Source: Symsagittifera roscoffensis (lineage: Eukaryota; Xenacoelomorpha; Acoela; Convolutidae). Taken from it: a DNA stretch of 64,000 nt. The notes under the pieces were generated by a model. It made no database searches, was not told the DNA's origin, and saw only the letters and a program-made list of their open reading frames with translations. Positions 46,601 through 56,295 of this stretch are shown piece after piece; the first letter of the stretch is position 1, and each line of letters begins with the position of its first letter. The position numbers and the translations under genes were made by a program. Location of the stretch: NCBI RefSeq assembly GCF_963678635.1, contig NC_087062.1, forward strand, positions 40,285,676 through 40,349,675. Direction: 5' to 3'.

Positions 46601-48002
46601 ATATCGACTCAAAATCGAAAATGGCTAGGTTGTTGAATAGTGTGTTATCTTTCAAAACTGGGATATTGAAACCTTCCAACTTTTCAAATAGCGTTTCTCG
46701 AAGTGTATAAACATTCTTTGGATAAATGTGTCGCACTCTATCTTTACAAGACATAAGATGTCTGTTGAAGTTGTCTGATCTGTTGAAGAAACAGTCACAG
46801 CTAGGACATCGAAAACACTTGAAGAAGGAATCAATATCATTCGTGTGAATGATATGGTTGTTGAACCTTAGCAATTTCACGGTTTTTTCAAATTTTCCAA
46901 TACTTCGCATCGCTAATTCTCTAACATATTCTCCTTCTTGAATGTCAAAATCGTAAATGAATATGTTTCGTTCAACTATTTCCTCTACAAGAGGTAAAAC
47001 ATCAATGGCAACTCCGAGAAAGTTCTTCGGATCGTATCCAAATTTTGATATAAACTCTGTAAATAGTTGAGATGTATGAGCATCGAGGTTACTATGACCA
47101 AGCAAATACATTGTTAACGCACGGAAAAGACAAAGATGCTCTTTGTATGGTTGTTTATCATTATCCGATAAAAGACAGTTTACTTGCGTATGTCGTAGTA
47201 AAGGTTCAGGCAACACAGAGTCTGGACATCCCATTGGAATGTTTTTCAGTAGTGCAGCAAAAATAGTAACATTTGTGATCAACTTGAATCTCCACTTTGT
47301 GTTCTGACGTTCTCGGGTGCATTGCTCAACGATATCAAACTTTTCAACTTTTCCCTGGATTGTAATCAAATCCGCTTTCGTACACAGTAAATGCGATTTT
47401 TCGAATAAAGTATTCTTTTTGTGTGCATAGTAAAACCAATATTCTCACGTTTCGACATTACGGAGAACAAATCCAAGAGCAATATTGATTTTTGCAGCGG
47501 AATCTAGCTTGTTGAAGACTTCTTCAAGCTTCTCGTTGATAATCTTGGTATCTAACTTTGACATTTGAAAGTTTGAAACCTTATGCCTCCCATTCTCCAT
47601 CTCAGTGTCCACCAAGAAATGCTGACAAGCACTCAACTCCTCTTTGAGTTTCTCTCCATCTTCCCCTTCCTCCTCCACAATCTTGTTCAAGTCTGCCACC
47701 GTATCACTTGGTTTCCGTTGTTTCGTCCCATGTTCTTTTCTCCGATGTTGTTGGAGAGAGTAGTAACTCGGAAACTCCTGCTCACAAGACAAGCAAACTG
47801 TTGATTGCTTGGAAGTTTATTGAGCATGCTTTTTGGCCACGTGATAATTCATTTCCTGTTGATTGTAAGTGAAATACCTACAATCAGGACAAGAAATAAA
47901 TCCTTTAGCACATCTTTTTTGATGTCGAGCCGCATGTTGACGAACATACATGTTTCCACAATCCCCACACTGCACTTTCTCGTTTCTATTCAGCGACGGC
48001 AT
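43677..48002 (-). mobile_element. Polinton protein-primed type B DNA polymerase region, fossil
   Basis: Read right to left, it has an N-terminal zinc-finger pair (MPSLNRNEKVQCGDCG with a second C..C..H..H unit), a linker with LRNVET typical of animal Polinton polymerases, a 3'-5' exonuclease with FDFES and FGFNSGRYDLNLIKSYL, an internal zinc finger (CPSCDCFFNRSDNFNRH), then the polymerase palm with GIDASQLYPYSM and KLLGNSSYGYQ. These motifs, their order and the total length match Polinton pPolB. It is broken by a few changes and serves here as an identifying fossil. Confidence 0.9.
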
Positions 48003-48364
48003 CTAAAAATGGGAGAATTTTTAGGTATTAAGGGAAAGCTGTTAGTACTTGGTACATATCAAATTGGGAGATTTAAAATGTTCCAAAACAATTTAGTAAA
48101 AATAACTTTTACTTACTTTGAATTGTTAAAAACATTTGAAATTTATTTCAAGTAGTTAATCAAAGTATAGAGCAGTTGCTTTTAACGTAAAAGAAAATCA
48201 GAATGAAATAAGATTTTTTTGCTTTTTATTAGAGAAAATCAACTAATCAGAATTGAGTATTTTTTTAGTAAAACTGTTTGTTGGAAATCAACCAATCAGA
48301 ATTCAGCATTTTCTAAAAGTGAATTGTTTATTATTTTTGAAAAACCTTAGTCATTATTTGAAAA

Positions 48365-48790
48365 ATGTCTATCAAAAAACATTTGAGCTTCCTCGAGTTA
48401 CTTTATAAAAAAAGAAAAAAATTCCAATTGATTTTCGTTGACTCTTACTTTGACTCTTACTTTTTTCATAATTTTTTGGACGTCTTTATTGTACAAAATA
48501 GAGTTATCCGACTAAGTAAAGGTCTCTTCAGAGAAACTTATTCAATCAAAGAGTTTATTTTTGATTCACATATTGCGTATCAAAGTTTTAAACTTACGGC
48601 TGAATTACACCTCACAAGGAAAGAAATTTTGTTTATTCTCGAGAATTTGAAATTGATCAAAAAATCGTACGATAATATATCACAAACTCTTTTTATCCCC
48701 TATCCAAAACCCAAATTTGTAAAAACACCTCAGCAAATTCTTTATTCCTTCTTTTCTTTAAAGATTTTCAAAGTTCAAAATCCTGCTTGA
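48365..48790 (+). CDS. Unrecognised 141-residue protein in the Polinton block
   Basis: An open frame rich in Phe, Lys, Leu and Ile, with no domain I can name. It starts 363 bases from the polymerase start and is divergent from it. LNLTRKEILFILENL-like sequence in its middle is helical. Polintons carry many short lineage-specific genes, and this may be one. Confidence is limited by AT-rich composition. Confidence 0.35.
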   Translation: MSIKKHLSFLELLYKKRKKFQLIFVDSYFDSYFFHNFLDVFIVQNRVIRLSKGLFRETYSIKEFIFDSHIAYQSFKLTAELHLTRKEILFILENLKLIKKSYDNISQTLFIPYPKPKFVKTPQQILYSFFSLKIFKVQNPA

Positions 48791-49254
48791 TTCGGTTTGG
48801 AATCAGATTTCCAGAAGTCTGCTTTGAAAAATTCGTCAACGTTGAGTTATCTTCCCAAATTTACATCAAAATTAAAGAACTTGAATATCAGCAATTTCTC
48901 ATTGATTACATACAAAAAATTCAATTAATTTGATGAAAAAAGTTGCAGAGATGTTACTTTTATTAATTTTCTTTCTTTTGTTACTTATATCAGCAATATT
49001 TCTTTATTTTACTGCAAACAACTTTTGGTCATTTTTTTGCAATTGCTTTTGTGTATATTTTTATTTATTTGGAAGATTTAAGTCCTTAAAAGCATCTTCT
49101 GATTGGATACGACAACTAGAACAAAAATGATCAATTTTGTGATTGGAAACGACAATACCCAAAATGGAGCTTTGTTTCCGATTGGACACGATTTTTATCC
49201 AAGATTCCCATAAGGAAGCTGAAATCTGATTGGACACGACTACAATCCAAATAA

Positions 49255-49837
49255 GGAAAATCAATTCTGATTGGTTAAAACCACACACTCGAGTTGAAGG
49301 TACCCCTAACTCCTAACTAAAAATCATTTTATTTTCAACTTAACTACCGTCAAGTACCTGCTCTTTCAGCTCTAAATATCTTATTTTCAACTTATCTTCC
49401 GTCAACTACCCCTCTCTCAACTCTTTCTTATTTTACTCTTGTACTCAATTTTTTGCTCAAAATGATCTTCTCTGTGCAAAACAGCATTTTCATGTACTCT
49501 GTAGAATTTTCGCCTGATCTAGTACAAATTCAAGTGCGAGAAACAGTCTCTGGAGTTTTTCTGGCACGAATGGATATCCCAATCCAAGTCTGACACATGG
49601 TGGAAGTGATGCGAAGGGATTTCAGCGAACATCATATGATGCAAGTTCCCATAAGGAAAATCAATTCTGGTTGGTTAAAACCACACACTCGAGTTGAAGG
49701 TACCCCTAACTCCTAACTAAAAATCATTTTATTTTCAACTTAACTACCGTCAAATACCTGCTCTCTCAGCTCTAAATATCTTATTTTCAACTTATCTTCC
49801 GTCAACTACCCCTCTCTCAACTCTTTCTTATTTTACT
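49255..49837. repeat. Direct repeat, 183 bases, exact 400-base period
   Basis: The copies at 49255-49437 and 49655-49837 differ at only a few positions, so the duplication is recent. Each holds a CTGATTGG or CTGGTTGG followed by ACTCGAGTTGAAGG and a C/T-rich end (CTACCCCTCTCTCAACTC). The repeat has the look of a promoter that has been copied in front of a second short coding stretch. Confidence 0.9.
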
Positions 49838-50134
49838 GCAAATGATGGGGGAACAATGCAAATGATGGGGGAAGTTTCTGATCATGTGGGAATGAACTAT
49901 CCCGAGATTCCGGACTCAAGATTTGTGGATCAACCAGTCGACGACTTCCTCTTTCCTTGGGAGGAGGAAGGATCAGTCGAAAACTCCATCACAATAGATG
50001 AAGATGAGGGATTCTGAGAAACAATGACGCCTCCAGTTCCACAACAACCACCAGCAATGGAACCTCGTCCAGCTCTGCGTTCTATAGAGAACCTCCAGAA
50101 CTCTTCTGCTGCTCGACAGCTCTTTGATTAAATA
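49461..50134 (+). other. Small coding-like stretches in the Polinton block, with AATAAA at 50143
   Basis: Two short coding-like segments, one on either side of the second copy of the 183-base repeat. The first (from 49461) begins MIFSVQNSIFMYSVEFSPDL. The second (from about 49862) is acidic with FLFPWEEEGS, followed by a Pro/Gln-rich piece. AATAAA follows at 50143-50148. Composition is clearly more GC-rich and coding-like than the surroundings. No homology recognised. Confidence 0.4.
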
Positions 50135-50394
50135 TTTTTGTAAATAAAGGTTGTTTGGTTTTGACTTCGTTTTCTGTAAATAATTTCTTCAATTTCACTT
50201 TAATTATGAGAATAGATGAGAGCTTCAAGGTAAACTATTGAAAAACAATTAGAACTTAGTTAAGTGCTCCGAACTCGCACACATGTTAAAAAATTTGATT
50301 AATTTTTGCCCAAAAATTTGGAAAAACACTAAAAAAACTGTACACAAGTAAAAAGATACCTAATCGATATTGCATCTTGTACACACTTTTAGCC

Positions 50395-50745
50395 TTTTGT
50401 AGAAAAAATTGAAACACTTTTCTCATTTTGTCGAAAAAAAGTAAAACACTTTTCGCATTTTGTCGAAAAAATTGAAAAACTTTACGCATTTTATCGAAAA
50501 AAGTAAAACACTTTTCGCATTTTGTCGAAAAAATTGAATCACTTTTCGCATTTTGTCGAAAAAAGTGAAACAATTTTCGCATTTGTAGTGAAAAATTGAA
50601 ACACTTTTCGCATCTTGTTAAAAAAAGTAAAATACTTTTCGCATCTTCTCAAAAAAGTTGAAACACTTTTTGCATTATGTCAAAAAAATTGAAACATTTT
50701 TTACAACTTGTTAAAAAAATTGAAATGTTTTTTGCAACTTTTTGA
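50395..50745. repeat. Tandem repeat, about 38-base period, around nine copies
   Basis: Units of the form CATTTTGTCGAAAAAATTGAAACACTTTTCG repeat with drift toward the right. The repeat also reads as a Lys/Phe-rich peptide repeat (DKMRKVFQFF) on the minus strand over part of its length, but the poly-A/T make-up makes this likely incidental. Confidence 0.85.
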
Positions 50746-50876
50746 AAATCAAAACAAATATTACATCTTTCTTACATGTTTGAAAATTTTTTGTGCAAAG
50801 GTTTTTGACAACGGTGATTTTTTTTTCGGTAATTAATGGTAATTTTGTAAACATATGAGAGAAAATAGATGGAATA

Positions 50877-51472
50877 TCAGAAGTTTTTTATTGAAAAATT
50901 GACATGATCACTATTTACAAATCCATAACCATCAAAAAAACAGTCAATTATTTTTAACAAATCATGTTCATTTTTTGAGTTTTGTACTTTACGAACTCTT
51001 TCTAGAAAAGCTGAACCAATAGTTTGTGTGGAAGCTAGTTTCTGGTTAGAACATAAATAGTGACGTTTGAATTTTTTGCGTAACAGACTTTTCTTTGCAA
51101 CACTTGTCATTTTTTCTGCTCCTTTCCATTTCAATATGTGATGAACAGCGCGGTCAAGTTGATTGAAAACTTCGCCAGTTGATGAAATAACATTCGAATA
51201 AACAGAGTGTAAAGACAATCGATAATTTGGTATGGGAAATGAAAATTACCCAATCGTTGTAAAATTTGATCGAAAGATGAAGCAATCAGAAGTATGTGGA
51301 ACTTACAATTTTCCAAAGAACAGTAAGAATTGTGGGTAGAGACACAAAAATTATTGGTTACTATATATTTTTCGTGAAAATCACTGGAAACGGAAATAAA
51401 TAGCGATTTTTGACAATACTCTGAATAAAAGCTGGGAAGAGCTTGACACATAGCTGCAGCCATCTGGAACAA
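50877..51472 (-). other. Coding-like region of the Polinton block, unrecognised
   Basis: A minus-strand coding-like region with Cys/His/Phe-rich content between the 38-base repeat array and the divergent plus-strand PC4-like gene. No domain recognised. It shares a roughly 200-base upstream region with the gene starting at 51678. Confidence 0.35.
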
Positions 51473-51677
51473 TGATTTTTGCTGAAAATTGTGGATTTAT
51501 ATAGGAACACTAACACCTACACAATTCCATATTTGGAAATTTCCCTCAAAAATTCCAATCATAATTCTATTTCCTTTTATGGTTCAGTGAATGACTCATA
51601 TTGTTTACTTTCAATTTCGTTTAATCTCAAATTCATTTCTCTCATTTCTCTTCATCTGATCAGTCTGTTCATCAAAA

Positions 51678-52217
51678 ATGTACTCAAGAAAAGACACAAG
51701 TCCCAATTACATTGAATTCTCAAAAAATCAATCAAGAATTGGGAGATTTGCTTGGTCCCAAAAATCCTACAAAAGGAAAATTTATTTTGAACCCTGCTTT
51801 CAACTATTCAAGAAAAATGAGTTGGGACAATTTGAAAAGTCTCAACAAGTCTATCTTAGTGAAAAAGAAGGTGAAGCAATCTCAGCAATTAGAAATACTG
51901 TTATTCACGATGCTGAAAACCTTGGACTCGTACCTATGTATGAAGCCAAACCTGGCAAAGAATCAACTATGGATCAGGAGCTGGAGATCTGTAATAGAGT
52001 ATATGAAATAGCAACATACAACATGAGGAGGGTGTGTGTCACAATCAAGAAGTACAGTGTGAACAAGCCACCCTACATTCAGATTCGACTCTTTACTGCA
52101 AAAGAGAATGAAGCAATGAAACAAGTTGCCTATGTCAACTATACTTTGAACGAATTCAAAGAACTGTCCCGAGTTTTGGGAGACTTTTTGTTTAATGATA
52201 ATTGTAAGCCTCATTAA
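51678..52217 (+). CDS. Small protein with two PC4-like modules, Polinton block
   Basis: 179 residues. The first half (KIYFEPCFQLFKKNELGQFEKSQQVYLSEKEGEAI, residues about 33-70) and the second (RVCVTIKKYSVNKPPYIQIRLFTAKEN...NYTLNEFKELSRVL, about 118-168) each read as a run of beta strands followed by a helix. That pattern resembles the PC4/p15 single-stranded DNA-binding fold (VSVRDFKGKVLIDIREY...LNPEQWSQL). The link is my inference from pattern, not from sequence identity. In a protein-primed replicon an ssDNA-binding protein is expected. It faces away from the coding region at 50877-51472. Confidence 0.55.
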   Translation: MYSRKDTSPNYIEFSKNQSRIGRFAWSQKSYKRKIYFEPCFQLFKKNELGQFEKSQQVYLSEKEGEAISAIRNTVIHDAENLGLVPMYEAKPGKESTMDQELEICNRVYEIATYNMRRVCVTIKKYSVNKPPYIQIRLFTAKENEAMKQVAYVNYTLNEFKELSRVLGDFLFNDNCKPH

Positions 52218-52686
52218 AAATTTGTGATGTTTTGTATGTTAGTTAATTGAAAAATTGTTGGTTCAAAACTATCTTTTGTCACTGAAGTTCACATTTAGAG
52301 CTGGGATATCTGAGGAAAAGTCAGACAAAACATGAAAATTTAATCAAAATTGACATAAAGCTCTATCCAATCATCAAAAGATTTTCCACTTTTTGTTTAG
52401 GAAATTACGGAAAAATTTGTTTAAATAATGCTTTCATCAAAAGTTGAGTAAAAAGTTGTCTTATTTGAACAACATTACAAACAAAATGTATAGTTAGTTG
52501 TAACATTATCATTATTTTTCGAAAATCTGAATTTCATTAGTTGTTTTCAATTGCCTTAATTTGAGGTTTTGATTGGCTACATGAATTAATTTAAAAATAA
52601 CCAGTCTCTAAATAAGGGAAATACACTTTATGTTGATTGCAAAATAAGTAAAAAATAGTTCAACAATCGAGTTTTTTCAAGTTTCT

Positions 52687-53262
52687 TTGTTAATATCAGT
52701 AAGAAATATGTTTCTATCAAAAGCGTTTTCAATGTCTGAAATGAACTTTTATCAGATTTTAAGGTTGAACTACTACAAAAAACAACAAGTGTTGTGGACA
52801 GATGACGTCGATGGAGATCGTATTAGTTTTAACTTGTATAGAAACACAGAAAGTTCAATAATTTTGTTAAAAAGATGGAGAGGAGATTTCAGAAAAAAAG
52901 AGTACTGCCAGATTTATCAACAATGTTTTTATTTAGAAAAACTAACTCAAATTGAGTGGTCGATCAGTAAAAAACAAAAGAATGGAAGATTCTGTGATAC
53001 AAATATTGAAGATAAGGAACATCATTTCGATTACTGTTTTGAATTTGATACAAATGCAAAATCTAGAGTTGTCAGATTATCTTTTAATCGACTATCCATA
53101 TTTAAAAAACTTCCGGTTGTTTTTATTACAATATACCAGAAAGAAAACAACAAAAAACTATATTTCGGTAATTTCTCTTTTCACTGGTTAGAAATAGAAC
53201 AAATCGAAAAAATTTTGATTGAAATTTCAAAATTTGAATTCAGCATCGAAAAAACAATATAA
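52687..53262 (+). CDS. Second small protein with PC4-like modules, Polinton block
   Basis: 191 residues. Two strand-strand-helix modules are visible, about 36-85 (VLWTDDVDGDRISFNLYRN, IILLKRWRG) and about 125-182 (SRVVRLSFNRLSIF, VVFITIYQKEN, HWLEIEQIEKILIEI). It follows the protein at 51678 on the same strand after 469 bases and has the same double-module layout, so the two may be ancient duplicates. Function inferred only, perhaps ssDNA binding. Confidence 0.5.
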   Translation: MLISVRNMFLSKAFSMSEMNFYQILRLNYYKKQQVLWTDDVDGDRISFNLYRNTESSIILLKRWRGDFRKKEYCQIYQQCFYLEKLTQIEWSISKKQKNGRFCDTNIEDKEHHFDYCFEFDTNAKSRVVRLSFNRLSIFKKLPVVFITIYQKENNKKLYFGNFSFHWLEIEQIEKILIEISKFEFSIEKTI

Positions 53263-53800
53263 ACCAGACAATAAATCTCAATTATCTCTCTAAGGTATCA
53301 AATTTTGTATCTTAGTTATGTTAGAACAATTAAATTAGATTGATTGATTGGGAAGTTTCATAAACATAGTTTGGTTCTGATCTACAAAGTATTTTAAAAT
53401 CTGTGAATACTTCATTCTGATTGGTTATTATCACAAAGACTACCTGTGAAGAAATCCTTGATATCTACAAACGATATCAAAACTGTTGAAAAACCCATGA
53501 GAAGTAGAAATCAGTTTCGATTGGTTGACATAAACTTTGGATAGTTTTTGAAAATATAAATAAATATAAATTTGATAATATAAATTTTTGAAAATTCCAT
53601 GGTTAGATTGGATGATTTTCATTTCAGCTAGGCTAAATAGCGTATCTATTCTGAATTTCTTTCACCTCAAAAACAAGTGAACAAGAAATTTGCTGTTTTC
53701 ATTCAATTTTACTCATTTTTTGAGTCTATTCAACTTTTCTTTTCTGAAAATTTGGGACATTCTAAATCTCCCATTTTTTTTCTTTTTCTTCCTATTGAGA

Positions 53801-53934
53801 TGCCGTTACTTAATAGAAACAAAAAAAATGCATGTCTTGAATTTGGAAGAGAATACAAACCTAAAGATGCGTCAAGACATCGAAAGCACTGTGACGTTTT
53901 AAAGTGTTCCAATTGTAAATTTTATACATTTAGC
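53801..53934 (+). mobile_element. Second Polinton polymerase-type zinc-finger start, running into the gap
   Basis: On the plus strand the sequence begins MPLLNRNKK and continues with a C..H...C and CSNCKFYT pattern. It corresponds to the first finger of the minus-strand polymerase (MPSLNRNEK) but is only moderately similar in DNA. It is cut by the assembly gap, so whether a polymerase follows is unknown. Confidence 0.6.
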
Positions 53935-54134
53935 NNNNNNNNNNNNNNNNNNNNNNNNNNNNNNNNNNNNNNNNNNNNNNNNNNNNNNNNNNNNNNNNNN
54001 NNNNNNNNNNNNNNNNNNNNNNNNNNNNNNNNNNNNNNNNNNNNNNNNNNNNNNNNNNNNNNNNNNNNNNNNNNNNNNNNNNNNNNNNNNNNNNNNNNNN
54101 NNNNNNNNNNNNNNNNNNNNNNNNNNNNNNNNNN
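53935..54134. other. Assembly gap (200 N)
   Basis: Exactly 200 N, a conventional placeholder of unknown true length. Polinton sequence stops on its left and an ARL16-like exon on its right, so the joined order may not be biological. Confidence 0.99.
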
Positions 54135-56295
54135 CCACTGGCTCGTCCAGAAAGTGACTCCACAGACATCCACTTTTGCCGCCCACCTCTCTCACCTGCA
54201 GTGCCTGTTTGACTTTAAATGACCCTGACCTTTTGAGAGTAGAACCACTGGCACCTAAGAACAAATGTCGTAATAAGTTTATGCTGCCGTATTAGCAAGA
54301 TTTGTAGCTGATGGTCAGTTTTAAATCTTAAGGGATAGAACGAATATAAGCTTCTATTTTAAAACTTTTCAAGCATCTCTGAGCTGAAATGTTTTCCTTG
54401 TTAACGCGATTTAATTAAAGGAAACATTAATTCAATGTGGTTCTTCTCAAAAAAATTGTTTGGTAAATCAAATACTTAAATGTTTAAAACCCATAAAAGC
54501 AAAATGGCACCTGATGATTTGCGGGAAGCTGTGGGTGTTTTCGGGTGGTTAAGGAGGATGGAAGGTATCCAGTATGATTCGCGATTCTCGGGGATCTCCA
54601 GTTTGCAGCATTCGGAGCCAACTGTAGCGCTTGTAGCCGGAAGAATCGGCGGATAATTAACATTTTGTTGCAACTTTTCTTTGATTTCTTTGGAAGATCG
54701 CTGAAATTTAAGCGAAAAATATAAATGATTAAGAAGTCAAAAATTTCGAATAATATTCTAACATAGCTTATGTCATTAAATATTCAATAATTGCTTGCTG
54801 TGCTTAAAGCTTCAAAATTTAGCCGCAATCAATCAAATCTTCAGCTGAAGATCAACAATTGAATCGACTTAACTATATCGTCTCCCCCTAGCAAGAAAGT
54901 GGGGAAATTGTTAATTAGATTAGGCTAGTCGATTTCTACGACAAATCAGAATGCAGCAAAATTAGAATTCGCAATTGAAAGCTCTAGTGCTTTTTTCTGT
55001 TTTCAGAGGGGTGGAAGTTCTTTAGTAGATAGCATAGGGGAGGGGGTGTGAGATTGTTGAGTAGATCACAAAAATTTTTTGATTTCTATATCGGATAAAC
55101 GAAAAAAATGAACGATAATTTGAAATTGCACTAAACGCTTTTTGTTTTTATTTCACATAAAAAGAGTATGCTAATCCAGATAAATCAAATTTTGACTTAA
55201 CACGTATCTTTCGGGCGCCAAAAACTAGCTCATAATTCTTGATTTTCGTAAAAATTATCGGTTTTGGCAATTTAAAATTTTTGCTTGATTGAATTTTTTT
55301 GGAAGATCGATTGGTTTAGCAAACAAAGATGACTGGTTTAAGTTAAATTTCAGGTTTTGGAGAGGGCAACCTTCTGAATATATGGAAAATCTTTTGCCTG
55401 TAATTGCTAAATAACTACTCAAAATTTTTGTTTGTTCGGAGATAATTTACAAATTATTCAGTGAAAATAGCAGCGAAAAGCTCAAATTTTTTCCAAAAAA
55501 TGTGTCATTTTCGACAAAAAAACTGGGATTTTTGGCTAGTTCTGTATTTATGCTGGGCCGTAAATTGATTTTCATAATACTAACCGTTAGGAAGTAGTTA
55601 AATCGTGAGAGTAACGTAGTCTTCCCACTAGAAGGAGGTCCCATAACTATAATCTGCGGAACATCACTAGACGAGCCAGACCTTCCACCATTTTTATTGT
55701 GAGCTCCGCTTAGCATAACTGCTCGGTTAACCTCATTCTTCTCAGTTCCTATTGCAGTTGAACAGTCAATGTTGGCCATATTGTTCGCTGAGGTTATTCT
55801 TCGTCTAGTTTTTTGATTGGGTTGTACCTTCAATCCGTTACTATTTGTCGATATTCTATTTTTGTCAAAGCTTGTGCGTTTTCCGTGGCTGGTTTGCTTT
55901 TTTTGCGTTTTTGAGGGTGAGTTTGTTGGTGTTTTTAGAGCTGTAGCTGTATCGGTTTCTCCGCCTGTTGTATTTGAAGAAGATTGTTTTTGTTCGTTTG
56001 AAAGATCCTCAACTTTGTTCAAAAAACAATTCGGCGAAGGACTTCTTACTGTTACAGAAGTTGGTACGTTCGTCGCAGATGAAGATAACTGTGTACATGA
56101 TGACGGTGTTTTGATAACGTAAGCATTAGAATTACTGCGTTCATTACAGTCACTTGATAAACCGACCGTGGTTGTTGCATTTGTAGTAACGCTGTCTTGT
56201 TTCAAAGATCGACTAAAACTGAAACTAGAGTAAAGTTGCTCGGCTTCTTTTTGACGCTGCAGCTTTTTCTGCTGCTTTACTCGAAAATGTAACAT
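54135..56295 (-). CDS. ARL16: ARL16-like small GTPase, 5' part (truncated by the gap)
   Basis: Three exons in agreeing phases: 56295-55585, 54700-54511, and 54254 running into the gap. The G domain opens with IIVMGPPSSGKTTLLSRF (G1, GxxxxGKT at about residues 219-226), then PPILPATSATVG (G2 region, compare ARL16 PPTLPTVG). The G3 site reads QVREVGGKSGCLWS instead of the usual WDxGG, matching the unusual RELGG...GxxW of ARL16. That makes ARL16 the best match. Odd features are a Ser/Thr/Asn-rich N-terminal extension of about 210 residues and a roughly 35-residue insertion before G3, both absent in vertebrate ARL16. G4 and G5 are missing (in or beyond the gap). The start is the first ATG after stops at 56295. 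Confidence 0.7.

Larger units (their letters stand above)
43677..53934. mobile_element. Polinton/Maverick territory (at least one element, probably two, fossil)
   Basis: This block holds a minus-strand protein-primed DNA polymerase (to 48002), several small genes in both directions, and a second polymerase-type zinc-finger start on the plus strand at 53801 that enters the assembly gap. I do not see an integrase, packaging ATPase, protease or clear capsid gene, and no terminal inverted repeats are identified, so ends are uncertain. The element is broken, with a handful of breaks in the polymerase. Codons are still well preserved, which suggests moderate age. Confidence 0.75.

Noticed and set aside
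50286-50582. 98-residue Phe/Lys repeat protein on the minus strand
   Set aside because: It is a translation of the 38-base tandem repeat and decays with it; no start or domain supports a gene.
55817-56122. Plus-strand frame of 101 codons
   Set aside because: Antisense to the Ser/Thr-rich first exon of the ARL16-like gene.
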